Origin: Arachnopeziza araneosa
Taxonomy: Eukaryota; Ascomycota; Leotiomycetes; Helotiales; Arachnopezizaceae
Assembly (NCBI GenBank): GCA_003988855.1
Contig: QYAI01000129.1
Coordinates: forward strand, 1-64,000
DNA: 64,000 nucleotides
Reading direction: 5' to 3'
Shown: in pieces, positions 24,201-35,883 of the stretch
Position numbering within the stretch: position 1 is the stretch's first letter
Layout of the letters: each line of letters begins with the position of its first letter
Program-made: the position numbers and the translations under genes
The notes under the pieces: generated by a model
Told to the model about the DNA's origin: nothing
The model's database searches: none
Seen by the model: the letters and a program-made list of their open reading frames with translations, nothing else

Positions 24201-27200
24201 CTTGATTGCGGAAAGTCAATTTCCCAATCTTCCAGAGATAGCTACTGTTACATGTTTACATGGAGTAGGGGAGTATTGCTGTAGCACTGAGGAGTCTCTT
24301 GCATCTGTTTGTGCTTTTGAGAGCGTTTGTGTTCCCTTGGGTAGCGATGGTCTCCCCGTCAATCCTTGCCAGTCGGGTATGGAGAAACCTTCTGCTCTCC
24401 TTCAATAGTGCTAACTTTGATAGATTCTAACCGACCCCAATACATGACATATGAAGGGTATGAAATCTCCAGCATCTCATGAGTTACATGCTGATGTGTT
24501 TAGTGGTGCGCCTCAGTGTGATGGATCACATGTAAAGGCGTTTTGTTGCCCAGACAATGTCCCGTTCGACTCGTGTGGTTGGTACGGAAGAGAAAATCCT
24601 CAAACACTAAAGTGCGAAGGAAATTCCTGCGCATCGAATCAAGTACAAGTCGGAAGTGATATAAACGGAGGAGGTTTCAACTGTCTGCAAGGAACATTGG
24701 CTTCTTTCCATGGTTCTGTGATAACTTGGCAAAAGAAACCGCTGGCTTTGTGCTGTAACGCCGCTCCTCTGAGCATAGTAAGTCAATATCCTACCAATGC
24801 ATCATCTGTTAACTAATTCTATACAGAACCTACAGCAGTTCCCATTTAATGTCGAGTAAGTCAACAATAGCTGCTCCTCTTTCGATATGACTGCCCATTT
24901 CGATCATCTTGAGAACCTTCCAACTATGTTGGCTCGCATCTCAATCTCATTACATATCTAACTCTTTGCAGTAATTTATTTCCCGGAGGTGTCCCAACTA
25001 CCGATCATCAAACTGACCTTCTGGATTTCAACACAGTGGTTGGAGATGGTTTTGGCGGTGAAGATCCCAACGAAAATGCATTTGGTTTCGCAATTATGTC
25101 GGGTAAGACGTTTAATACTTAGATGCCAGTAAATATTAACTGAAAATAACAGGTCCGAGTAGCCAACTCACGTCTTTTGACAAAAGGGATGGCTCCCATT
25201 GGGAGTTGTACGACTGCCCAGATGAGAAACACGATCGCTCTCAGACTGTCAAAGCGCTTTGTACAGATGACAGTATTGATAGCAACTGTGGTATTATCTT
25301 CAATGGGTGGGGTGTGGAAGACACAGTCGTTGAACTGCCGCCTGGATGCAGCTTAGGAAGATATGCCGTGGCAAGGTCTCTTACTCGCACCAATGACCCT
25401 AAAATGCCACAAAAACTTGTGAAACGTGGACTTCGAAATAAGGCAGTGTATGACTTTACTTTCGACTATAACTTCGAAACAATCAAGAAACGCGATTCTT
25501 CAGTGCGAGTAAGAGTCGACTACACTAATATGCCTGGGTACTGGGATTCAATTATTCGTAAGGTACCAAACTTCCAATATGCTCAAGCCTAACTTTCTTT
25601 TAGTTCCTCCTGGGGATGAAAATACCAAAAAGAAAAGGGATCTTGAAATAAAGGAGGTACATGGAGGAAGCTACAAACGGTGGTTAGAAGCAGAATATCG
25701 AAAAGACAAGAGAAACACTCCAGACCGTAAGTAGAACGAGAGTTCGATACTGAAAGATATACTGGACCTGATCAAATCTAATACGTTGATTCTATCAGAT
25801 AAACTGCACGAGCTTGAAAAGAAGTATTATTCGCCAAGTCCAGAAGAGTGGTGGGAGAAGCTCAAGAGTATTGATTTACAAGATATTGCAAACGCACTTA
25901 TACCACATGAGACCGTTGAGGTAAGTATAACAAGTTTTAAATGAAATGATGTCATTAATGATTGTGAACAGGGAGATTACACAATATGGATCGTAGATGA
26001 AAATTTGCAATGCGGAAATTACCAAGCGACGCTCAAAGCTTATGCAAATACACATTATGCAGTATCAATTGACACGGGAGTTTCTCTTATCGCAAGTGTA
26101 TTCCGAATCCATCATCTTTCCAATTCTAACAACTATCAGGGAACGCTAGCCGACTTAGGTAACTGGCAAGAAGCAAATGCATACATGCGGGTGAATGGCA
26201 CTGTGAAGGTTACATTTGTGCTTGATGCATTGGGACAGTTTACATATACCACAGGCCAAGTAGAATTATTTGGTAGGATCTCTACGGATATTTCCATTGC
26301 TATTCTCTACATCAACTAATAATGGTAAAATAATTAGGTTTGAATAATTTTGGAAGCCCGTTTGCAGTCCCTGGGATAGTATGAGCAATCTCGCTTTAGA
26401 AAGTGTAAAGTTTTAACATCAAGCAGGTCACGATTGGTCCCAATTTTAGAATTCTTGGTGAGCTTAGCGGGCTTGCAACCCTACACGCTGGTTATGTCGC
26501 AGAATTTGATGCACTTGCTTGGGACTACACATTGAAATTTCCATCGCCAAGCGGTGTAGGAGAACAAAGCAGTTACATCCCACAGACAAATGCCGAGCCT
26601 CCCTGGGCGCCACTAGTACGTTTACCACTTTTAACCAGTCATAGCTTTGAGAAGCATCCTTCTTATAGATTCAAGCTAACATTGGTAGTCAAACCCCCCC
26701 ACTATTACTTGGGATGTCACCGCAACTGGACAGCTCGTAGCTCATATGTAAGAAGCTAGCACAATCCTTTGTCTTGTTGAATCAAGTGAAAAGATGCTAA
26801 CTTACTGTCCAGCATACCGAGGGCCGAGCTGGGTATTGTTTTCGCGACTTCTGCACTCGATGACACAGTCGTAAGTACTCCAGAATATTAAATTACTCAA
26901 GAAAATCGGGCCAATGATCTGACTATCAATCTAGCTTGCTGTTGGGGCGGACATTTACGCCAGAGCATATGCCAACGCTACTATAAGCGAATCGGTGTCA
27001 CCGACCTACTGTTATGGTGTTGATGGTGGCGTTGATATCTTCGCATCAATTACTACCCCGTAAGAATACTTTCAATCAACGATAACTTCAATCCGCTGAC
27101 GTATGGTAGAACGATCTTTGGCTTTAATTTCAATCAGTTTTGGACCTTATTTAGTAGAACTGTAAGTCTCTTCTAATTCTGTTTTTCTTGTTTACATGAA

Positions 27201-27295
27201 CATGAACTGATCAAGCTCAGGCGACGGTTCTTCAAGCAACTTGCCAGCCCATAGGAAGCTTGTTAAATGGAGGTGAGCCGGGGACTGTTACTTGA
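21283..27295 (+). CDS. Hevein-GH18 chitinase of the killer-toxin-like (subgroup C) type
   Basis: About 35 exons assembled by phase. Main ones: 21283-21503, 21564-21570 (7 bases), 21619-21774, 21826-21914, 21964-21998, 22048-22079, 22139-22164, 22219-22329, 22431-22463, 22509-22633, 22694-22712, 22764-22869, 22920-23013, 23064-23134, 23242-23320, 23367-23445, 23496-23683, 23731-23903, 23953-24096, 24146-24376, 24424-24457, 24504-24777, 24827-24855, 24972-25102, 25153-25557, 25604-25726, 25799-25920, 25972-26272, 26338-26378, 26427-26615, 26669-26747, 26813-26870, 26935-27059, 27110-27161, 27221-27295. The product is about 1350 residues: signal peptide; Cys-rich type-1 chitin-binding region with CCSQYGFCG; GH18 catalytic domain with LSLGGW and the active-site DGVDIDWE (Glu near residue 280); then a long Cys-rich C-terminal part. 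No LysM was seen in this protein. Two places do not close in frame (around 22330-22430 and the C7 run at 26694-26700), so it is either a functional gene with tiny exons and a sequence error, or a recent pseudogene. Confidence 0.85.
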
Positions 27296-27536
27296 GCATA
27301 TTTTGGAGATGGGGAAATATTTTGAATTGTTTATGCTATTAATATCAATATCACTTCAGCTTGATCTTTAGGCGTATCAAAAGCCACAGGTGTAGAAAAT
27401 ACATTTTCATTCACTCTTCGGTGCTAAGATGTTTTAATATTCAACAATATGTTTGCTAATATCTTCCTACCTAAACCTGAGATTGTAAATTTGACTCATC
27501 AGAACTTTCTAGCTTATTTTGCAATCCAATGCGCAA

Positions 27537-28322
27537 CTAGACAGTTGGATCAAACCCGACCCACGAGAAGCTAGTTTCAGGTACAGCCACAGCCATCTCA
27601 GATCGTAGACCATCCATCAGGCGCTTTTGACAAGCCTTGATGATATCGATAGAACCTCCGACTTTCTGATAATATACCGGATCAATCTGAACGACAACTG
27701 GTCCCGACCCTTCACGTCGAAAAAAATTGGCCAACTCCATAACCCTCTCCACTAAAATCTCCTTGTTCTCTTCCGTCATTTCCACAAACTCCGAGAAGTC
27801 CTCACCATAAATTTTTGATCCCCACCACCTAGTAAAGGTAGGTATCAATGTGACATTCCTTACACCTTTGAGCCTGTGCAACAAATATGACAAATTCTGT
27901 TGATTTTCATGCCTTTGGTATTTCCAAGAGGATGAGGTAATTTCTACAGAAACGCTCATTTCAATAATAATAGAGTGAATTCTCTTGACCTTCTGGCCTA
28001 TTGTCTCCAAGAATTTCTTCAGCCCTGCTGAGCTCTTTATATTGAGCTGACTCAAGAACACAAATCTGTTTTGATAAAGCACATCGATCGCTTCATCGTG
28101 CAGCTGATGATTCAGACGAAGGATTCGAGACATGGGCTCGCGACCCCACTTTCCATATTTTGTTTCCAACGGTGGGTTGAAGTTGATAGTTGGAGAGAGA
28201 GAAAGGCCTTCTAGGTCGATTGAAGAAGGTTGTTCGCAGATGGCGATAAAAGCCCAGTGCAGGATTTCTTTGCGGATTTCGACTGGGAGTGTGGAGAATG
28301 TTGGTGGAGACTGTGGAGACAT
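27537..28322 (-). CDS. F-box-like / 2EXR-type hypothetical protein
   Basis: Single exon. I start at the Met of MSPQSPPTFSTLPVEIRKEI (28322) because an LP-x-EIR-type motif close to the N terminus is typical of fungal F-box-like and DUF7730/2EXR proteins; an in-frame Met 18 codons upstream (28376) is also possible. After the motif comes SRILRLNHQLHDEAIDVLY, matching the usual LR..CR...EA...LY element, then mixed alpha/beta sequence without further motifs. 261 residues from the chosen start. It is presumably an adaptor or protein-interaction protein; the substrate is unknown. No signal peptide or membrane span is visible. Confidence 0.7.
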   Translation of the reverse strand: MSPQSPPTFSTLPVEIRKEILHWAFIAICEQPSSIDLEGLSLSPTINFNPPLETKYGKWGREPMSRILRLNHQLHDEAIDVLYQNRFVFLSQLNIKSSAGLKKFLETIGQKVKRIHSIIIEMSVSVEITSSSWKYQRHENQQNLSYLLHRLKGVRNVTLIPTFTRWWGSKIYGEDFSEFVEMTEENKEILVERVMELANFFRREGSGPVVVQIDPVYYQKVGGSIDIIKACQKRLMDGLRSEMAVAVPETSFSWVGFDPTV

Positions 28323-28575
28323 GATTTTTGAGAAGGATAAGTATAAGATGAGGAAAAGACCATCAGTCTTTGGCATTGAGGTGTGACCACCTCGCTTACA
28401 TGTCAGACATGTCGACCTAAGCTCAATGTGGGATAGTAAATTAGTGCTCCTTGATCAATTAATTGCCTGCTTTAAGAGAACAAGGATTCTGATTTAGGAA
28501 CAGTGCATCGCCTACTTCAGCACCGTTTATCAAGGTTTACATAGATTTCCAATAGCTATCTTCGGCAGGGCTACT

Positions 28576-29760
28576 ATGTCAAGTAAAAGCGGACGTCTGA
28601 TCTATTCAAATCCATCTGCCCGATCATGGATATCTCAACCATCACATGATCCAAATCAGGACTTGAGTACAGCTATCAGTTTCCATCGTGGGCTACCAGA
28701 CTATCATCCTACAGAGCTGCATTCCCTGGATGCTGTTGCACAGGAAATCGGAGTTAAAAACCTCTTCCTCAAGGACGAGACCAGGCGGCTCGGATTACCC
28801 TCTTTTAAAATCCTCGGTGCATCGTGGGCCATTCATCGTGCAATCGTTCAACGAGCTGGACTCCCATTGCATGCGACGATAACAGACTTATCCGCTGCTG
28901 CAAGGAACATATCATTAAAACTGATTGCTGCAACCGACGGTAATCATGGAAGAGCGGTGGCGCGAATGGCTCGTATACTTGGCCTTCCGCAAACAAAGAT
29001 ATTTGTGCCAAATTCCCTTGACATTGCGGCTCGAAACTTTATCGCTAATGAAGGTGCTGATGTTATTATCGTGGATGGCGACTACGATAATGCTGTGCAA
29101 CAAGCTGCTTTGGAAGCCAATTCAGGAAGTGGTATTTTGATTCAAGACATGGCTTTTGATAACCACAGAGAGATACCGGGTTGGATTGTCAATGGCTACT
29201 CAACTCTTCTTGAAGAAATTGACGAGCAAGTACCGGAGCATGCTGACGTCATTGTTTGTCCTGTTGGTGTCGGATCACTTGCTGAATCCGTGGTTTTGCA
29301 CAGCAAAATGGAAGGTCGGTCAACCGTTGTTTTAACGGTGGAGCCAGAGGCTGCTGGGTGCCTGTACAAAAGCTTATTAGCGGGAAAGTCGATTCCTATC
29401 AAGACAAGCCATACGATTCAGACAGGTATGAATTGCGGGACAGTATCTAGTACTGCATGGCCAATTTTGAAAGCTGGAGTGGATGTCAGCACAACCGTCT
29501 CAGACTTCGAAGTCCATAAAGCGGTTCAGTACCTGCAGTCAATCCACATTGAAGCAGGGCCTTGTGGTGCCGCTACCTTAGCAGCTTTAAAGCATGTTGC
29601 TCATACTGACTCAACACTCTTAGGATTGAACAAAAATTCTGTTGTGGTCCTTCTATGTACTGAAGGATCTCGCGATTACATATTTCCTGAGCATGCACCA
29701 GAGGAGGGCTTGCAGCTTTCAACATATACTCCTGGTTCGAATTCTTTGATTGAAACCTAG
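28576..29760 (+). CDS. Diaminopropionate ammonia-lyase-like PLP enzyme
   Basis: Intronless, 394 residues. It is a fold-type II PLP enzyme: the Schiff-base lysine is in GLPSFKILGA (Lys78), the phosphate/substrate loop is ATDGNHGRAVA (about 120-129), and a glycine-rich cofactor loop is at VCPVGVGSL (about 227-235). This layout is that of diaminopropionate ammonia-lyase, which cleaves 2,3-diaminopropionate to pyruvate and ammonia, rather than threonine deaminase. The length is normal for the family and nothing is missing. Cytosolic; no targeting peptide seen. The lack of introns contrasts with many neighbours. Serine/threonine dehydratase or another ammonia-lyase specificity cannot be excluded from sequence alone. 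Confidence 0.85.
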   Translation: MSSKSGRLIYSNPSARSWISQPSHDPNQDLSTAISFHRGLPDYHPTELHSLDAVAQEIGVKNLFLKDETRRLGLPSFKILGASWAIHRAIVQRAGLPLHATITDLSAAARNISLKLIAATDGNHGRAVARMARILGLPQTKIFVPNSLDIAARNFIANEGADVIIVDGDYDNAVQQAALEANSGSGILIQDMAFDNHREIPGWIVNGYSTLLEEIDEQVPEHADVIVCPVGVGSLAESVVLHSKMEGRSTVVLTVEPEAAGCLYKSLLAGKSIPIKTSHTIQTGMNCGTVSSTAWPILKAGVDVSTTVSDFEVHKAVQYLQSIHIEAGPCGAATLAALKHVAHTDSTLLGLNKNSVVVLLCTEGSRDYIFPEHAPEEGLQLSTYTPGSNSLIET

Positions 29761-31532
29761 CGAGAGTGCGAGATTTGGCGGCATGTTATTGTGGCTGAAG
29801 TGTTTTCACGATTGATTAAGATTTTGAAAAGATAAGAATGAATTATCTCTGCTGAAATAGTTTCTTGTTGCTCTCAAGTTGACTTACCTCATCTACATTC
29901 TTCGATTTGGAGTCAGAGCCTCATTCATAGTCTTTGAAAGTCGCAACAAAATCCTTTCCATCTATTCAAAACTCCCCTTGGACCGAAGAACCTGAGCCAT
30001 GACATATTAGTATTGGTAGACTTCTCAACAATAGATAGCAAGAACATCCGCCTATATTATTGACATATTTGTAAGATCTTTTAATTTCATCTGCCTCTCT
30101 TGAACCAGTAAAACATTTGAGACGCCGATAAAGATTAGGTAACATCGATATCTCAAGTTTGGAAAAGCTAGAGAAATATCTTCAGCAAGGCGCAAACTGA
30201 AAAGAGCGTTCATTGAGGATTTTCGAGTCATTCGTGACAGCTTGGAAGCCGATGAATCGACATCCTTAGGATCAAGATTTTGTCGTGCTGGCAAGAATCT
30301 GACCGAACAACAGGAACAATATCACAGGCACGTGAGCTTAATTGGTATGGTAAAAATATTATCTATTTGTTATCAAGCCGGCGAATCACCAATCCTTTGC
30401 TTATGTGTCATGTTGATCAGTGAAGCTACTCCGATCAAGAATATGACTACCACTATTGAAATAAGGACAATTGGTAGGGTACTCATTGCTCTAGCGGGAA
30501 TTAGTTTCGATTATTTTGAGAAAAGAGGTTATCCTACCTCTTGGCAATTAATTAGGCTGCAAAGTTGCTCCTCTTCGTACGCCAGAGAGGCGTCTTCGAC
30601 TGGTTCTGATGAAAAAGCCTTGCGATTTCTTTTAGCAATGAAACTCCACTTTGGCGTTGCTGTTCCGACTGGCATGAAGTTGATATATATGATGTCCACG
30701 CTCTGGTGACAAGAGTAAGATGTTAATAAGATGAGGTAAGGGGTTCTTAGATTGATGGAATGAATTTTCTCGTGGTGAATTTGATGAACTTTGGATGTCT
30801 GAAGATGATTCTTTCTTGAAGTGAAGTTGAGGGGTTTGATTTTGCGGTGCCTGATGGTGTGGTGGAAACGGTCGAATCAGCTTCTCTAGAAAAATTTACC
30901 TCCGAAAAAGCTGACTCGAACGCAATGCATTCAGGGAAACTTCATATTCGAATGTAACTGTGAATGTCAACTTTTTGGCAAGCACGATATTTTAACCACC
31001 ACTTCTACTTGTTATGCTAGCCTTTGTCTCGAATGAAACGACGATATATATACTCTTGTGCTTCAGTGAACATAGAACCACCTCAAATCGGCGCAGTGAT
31101 ATTGGTTTGTCAAGAGGGCTCTTTGATTAGGAATGGTGTAGCTATACACTGAATGGAGAACAGGTAAACCGGTAAAAGGGCTTGGTGATTAGTGAGCGCT
31201 GTAAGGCAAATATCGGTATGGGCTCTTTCGAGATACATCGATGGTGATCTTTGGATATCGGAAGAGCTTTAGCTTTCTGTTTCAAGAGCATACTTGCACG
31301 ATAATTCTGCCTTCTTACCATTCTAATATCTCCTCGACGTCATGCGATGCTACATAAGGCCATCTAAGACCTTGCAGATACAATATGACACAGAATAGGA
31401 TCATAATTCCTAGGGAGGCGATGATAAAAGAGAAATTGGGGATAGAAGAACAATAAGAGGTTGATTGAGAGAGATATAACATAGCAAAGCTCGCACTCGA
31501 TCAAAGCTTGTATATTCTAAGATTATGTGAGG
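29761..31532. other. Intergenic with a doubtful minus-strand gene fragment
   Basis: 1.8 kb without a convincing gene. On the minus strand a frame from Met at 30675 (MPVGTATPKWSFIAKRNRKA, ending NCQE) runs to a good donor near 30530. After a 47-base candidate intron the sequence can encode a hydrophobic stretch (PIVLISIVVVIFLIGVASL), but only out of phase; the in-phase continuation ends soon. This may be a small membrane-protein gene with an exon I cannot resolve, or a relic. The rest (30710-31530) shows nothing. Confidence 0.25.
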
Positions 31533-32324
31533 TTACCATGGCAGAACATCATTAGCTCCCCAAACTCTTCCAACCTCTGCATCCCTATCTCCTCTTACCA
31601 CAGACGCAATTCTCTCTCCACCTACCTCTGGCTCGGATCCAGGTTTTAAAATGCCGCCATGGAAATTAGTGGCAATCAGACCCGGATTGGCTCCATGGAC
31701 TTTGAAACCCTCTGACTGCAACCGGTTCCAGTACAACACCATCAACATATTCAATGCAGTCTTGGACGATCTGTAATCAATTGCTCCGCCGCCATGTAAT
31801 GGCGAGCTGGGATCGAATGCGAGACTGATGGAGCCAGTGGTAGAAGAGACAAAGATTAAGCGTGGATGTGAGGACTTTCGAAGTAGAGGAAGAAATGCTT
31901 CCGTCACGCTGACAGCTCCAAAAACATTAACCTCAAAGACAGCACGCATTGCGTCCCGGAGAGCTGTACTACGTTGCGATCCTATCCCAGCATTATTGAC
32001 AAGCACGTCTATCCGCCCATATGTATCCATGATACTTTTCGCGGAAGCATCCACGGAAGCGTCGCGAGAAACATCAATCTGAACTGCTGACACGGCACCC
32101 TTGATTGGCAAGCTTTGAAGGGTCGATGCAGCGGATACGCCTTTCGAAAGATCGCGGCTTCCAAGAAGGATATGGTAGTTGGAACTGGAAAGAAGTAGGT
32201 TTTTTGCGGTTTCGAAACCAATGCCTTGATTGGCACCTGTAGGCCATTGTCAATCAGCGATTTCTCGTATTCTCTAGCACCACGCCTTACCAGTGATCAA
32301 GACTAGAATGCGCGAAGAATCCAT
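31533..32324 (-). CDS. Short-chain dehydrogenase/reductase
   Basis: Join: 32324-32291, 32236-31533; 738 bases, 245 residues. It is a Rossmann-fold NAD(P)-dependent oxidoreductase. The cofactor motif TGANQGIG (residues 11-18) is restored across the 54-base intron, NNAG lies at about 92-95, the catalytic Ser in VSSTTGS (about 143) and the catalytic YRSSK (Tyr166, Lys170). The layout is that of classical carbonyl-reductase-like SDRs that use NADPH. The C terminus is compact (GANDVLPW). The substrate cannot be read from the sequence. No targeting signal is seen. Confidence 0.88.
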
Positions 32325-34150
32325 TGCAGGCAGAAGCCTAGTGCCTTGGGTCTGGAATTGCTGCTTCTACTTGAAGCGCGCAGCAGGATGGATGATGCCA
32401 GATCAAACAGAATACACAAAGTTTGAAGGAGGCGGCGCAGCCTTCCATACAGCCACAATATTCAAACCGAGCATCTTCACTGGTTCCATCGTGGGAGTCT
32501 AAAGATGTTTGGACTATTTTCAAGGCTGTGTTTGTTGTTGGGGTTATTGGGAACATAATGAAGAAGCTTCGGAGCTTCTAAAGGAGGGCAGAAATTCTTG
32601 GCAGCGGATTCATCTCGGAACTGCTGGATCGGGCGGAGTCAGCATCGTCAACATCATCTGGTGTCAAGTGCCTAGCATCATCTACCTAGAACCTACTGAA
32701 TCTAATTCCAATGCATGACAGCTGAATTCTCTGTCCAGACCATCTGCTCAGAGCGATAGGTTGCGGCCTCGAATCGAAATGCTGCCTCTACAACCCGATT
32801 CGGCGTTTCTGCTTGAATTCTACATTGGCCACCATAATGGCACCATCAACGACTTCAAGCAATTGAGTCCACGAGTCTGGCCGGAACAATGCCTTGAAAT
32901 TCTTCCGCCTCAACGGAAAGACACGCTGTTCTCCAAACATCAAGTTCAATCGACACGCTCTTTTCCTCCTCCAACCGCCGAAAAACCTACGCATGACAGA
33001 GCATGGCGCAAACCAGCCTCAATCCAACTGCTACCTCTAGCGTAGACAGTTTCTAGCCACGCAGATACTTTATGATGCTCTCCGATACCGTGGGGCCGGA
33101 AATGGATTCAATTTTCCGACACACCTTGGCGAGGATACCGAGACACGCGGGAGACAGAGACAGAGGGATGAGATGGTCTTCAATCTGTGGTGATAAAGGC
33201 GAATTGGCTCGAGAAATAGAAGATCCACTCAGTGGTTGGATTTTCACTGAGCAATACACGTGGTGATCAAGTCGTGCAAAAAAAAAGTCTCAAACCTTTT
33301 CTCCTCTAGGCAATGAATGCACTGGATACGATTCACCTTCCGGAAAGAGCTCAACACGAGGTCTCAAGCTCTCTCTAGGCAGACATGCTTACTGTGGATA
33401 CTTGAAGTTGGTTCTCTCAACTCGAATCGATACCATATCGTTTGACCAGGTGCTGTTACAGTAGATGGTAATCTCCAGACCCGGAGAAAGTACAGCCACA
33501 CAAGTAAAGTGCTTCGGCTTACCCTCGTCCACCTGTTGGCTGCTGCTGCATCAAGCTTTTCCTAGCCGACAAGCTGCGGCGGAATTCTGGGCCTAGAAGG
33601 ATATGCGTAGGGTTCAGTATTTACCCCACCCTTCAGTGTCGATAGTTCTCATTACTTCACTTGCTCCCGAGCCAACCAATCTTCTCGGCAAAAATCCATT
33701 TTGCAAATCCAGGGGACGCATTACTTCGTACGCACGTTCCTATCAACTAAAATCTACTTCAAAGGCAGGTCTTTCACTCAGTCTCTTGACTAATGGATCC
33801 GAAGGTATTTTTCTTTGTCATGTTGTTTAGGTAGTAGTGTTGGACTGGACGAGCCCAGACCTTGTAGTCAGTTCTGTCTCAGCGCCACAAGAAGCACGAC
33901 AGTTTTCACCAGTGAAGCGTCATCAAAGACCACGACAAAATTCCAGAAAGAAAGAACTCCGGCGGCATGCATGATCATCGTCGGGCCCTGGCGGGGTCCC
34001 ATGGGTTCCTGGTAGTATATGTACTCGGTTGGCTCTATGCCAGAATGGACACGCGACTCCAAATCTACTATATGAAAAGGATTCACAACCCTATCCACAC
34101 TCACCGAGGTAAAAGTCAGTCATCCTAGGATCGTCAATTATATATTCATC
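32325..34150. other. Intergenic, no gene seen
   Basis: About 1.8 kb. Several short open frames on both strands (for instance 32761-33045 +) overlap each other and have no recognisable motif or sensible splice partner. I see no RNA gene or repeat. Confidence 0.4.
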
Positions 34151-35423
34151 ATGGAAGACATCTCGGAGAAGGAATCTTGCGATCCCAAAGTCATTTTTGT
34201 CGAAGTGAACCCTGCTGAAATGGAGGAAGGTCAAGGTCGACGAAGACTTAAAAGAAGATTTGCTTCTTTCAAGACTCTTTTAAGAAGAACATTCCTTCTC
34301 GAGGAGAGTTATGAATCGCCGTGGCCAGCGCTTGTGCGTCGAGGATTATACTTGTTCCTTATCGCTATAATCCTCGCATCCATCGCAGTTATGTACGTTC
34401 CTTGCTTCCGTCTAAGTAATCCAAGCTCATGAACATAGAATATATCACTCTTTAGTTACCTATCTCATCAGAGCGATATCACCACCGAAATCTGACAATA
34501 CGGCCTTGCCGCAGATCGTCAGCTCCTGGGTCGAACCCGGAACGGTGACGCCAGCTTCGCCATCTTGGCTTCCGGGATTTAGCAGAGACATACAGCCAAA
34601 AGCAATTCATTCTCACAACGATTATTGGCGACGAGTACCTCTCTTCGAAGCCCTTTCTTTTGGAATAACGGGAGTTGAAGCCGATTGTCACCTTGTGAAT
34701 GGTGAGCTTTTCGTGGGACACAACAATGCGTCTTTGAGGCCGAACCGAACATTTCGCTCCCTTTACTTGGATCCATTGACAGCTATACTTCAAAACCAAA
34801 ATGCTGCAAATGGCATTGCATCAGACTCAGCTATCAATGGCGTTTGGGATGTTGAACCATCTCGAGGTCTAGTGCTTATGACAGATCTGAAAACAGAAGG
34901 CTTCTCTACCCTGGAAGCTGTTCAGCAACAGCTCGAACCATTTCGGCAAAACGGTTGGCTCACTTACTGGAATGGATCAGCTGTTATCCCTGGCGTTATC
35001 ACACATGTGGGTACAGGCAACACACCTTTCGCAGCAGTTTTGAACTCTACTTATGCCAACTCAACCTATCGTGACGTATTTTTTGATGCTCCTCTGAACG
35101 ATTTGACGGATATTTACAACCCAAGCAACTCCTACTATACGAGCACATCATTGACAGCAGTTCTGGGAGGCTCGAGCAAAATCCAGGCGAATGGGTTAAC
35201 GAAACATCAGATGTTGACTTTGAAAGCACAAGTTGATACAGCAATCAGTCTAGGACTAGTCAGCAGATATTGGGATATTCCAGCTTGGCCAGTAAGCAGA
35301 CGCTTGACCATCTGGAAGCAACTTGAAGAACTCGAAATTGGAATGCTAAATGCTGATGCGATTGAGGAGGCAGCGAGGTGGAATTGGAGGTGGTGCAATA
35401 TTTTGGGTCTGAAGTTATGCTAA
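34151..35423 (+). CDS. AIM6: Aim6-like PLC-type phosphodiesterase, membrane-anchored
   Basis: Join: 34151-34392, 34439-35423; 1227 bases, 408 residues. A short basic cytosolic N-terminus (RRRLKRRF) is followed by one membrane span (GLYLFLIAIILASIAV, about residues 65-80). The rest resembles the PLC-like phosphodiesterase fold of yeast Aim6 (altered inheritance of mitochondria 6). Family signs are AIHSHNDYWRRVPLFEAL, GVEADCHLVNGELFVGH and GLVLMTDLKTEG, which supply the His, Glu/Asp and His residues expected of this metal-dependent fold. The 46-base intron splits the codon right after the membrane span. The biochemical substrate is not known for the family. The orientation (type II membrane protein, catalytic part in the lumen or outside) is inferred from the basic N-terminus. 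Confidence 0.85.
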
Positions 35424-35883
35424 ATGATAAACGAAATGCATTGGGAAGGAGCTATTGTTTTGAAGCGGCATGATACCTAAGGCGTTCTTTAGATTTGCTG
35501 ATTATAAAATGAATATTCGTAAAATATACTTGCTGCGTATGATGCGAAATGTCACCTTGATCGGATATACCAAATCTCTTGAACTCATGACTCAACATTT
35601 CTCTCTTCATATTCCATGATGAAAGTTAGTAAAGCCATTTTAGAATTCGTAATTCTCATCACAAAATACTCACTCCGGAGCTGTGGTGGGGCTGAGAAGA
35701 GCTTTCACCATATTCAGATGTTCTCTCCTCCCCGCTTCCTGTGGTGGGGCCTCTCAACTTAATGTCGTTATATCACTCCATCATGGCGCCAGTTTGTTTC
35801 AATCCATTGTTCGTGGAGGATTCAAAGACTGACTGATAAGAAGCAGCTTTTCACCAAATCTGCTACAATCCATTTCATCAACC
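35424..35883. other. Intergenic
   Basis: 460 bases between the Aim6-like gene and the NmrA-like gene, in the same orientation. The sequence GTGGTGGGGC occurs twice (about 35681-35690 and 35740-35749). No gene seen. Confidence 0.4.

Noticed and set aside
26064..26150. Possible 44-base intron in the chitinase C-terminal part (GTGTAT ... CTATCAG)
   Set aside because: Removing it breaks the frame, while reading through keeps it open and in phase with the next exon.
32761..33045. 94-codon + strand open frame in the SDR-Aim6 interval
   Set aside because: No motif, no splice partner, overlapped by a minus-strand frame of similar length.
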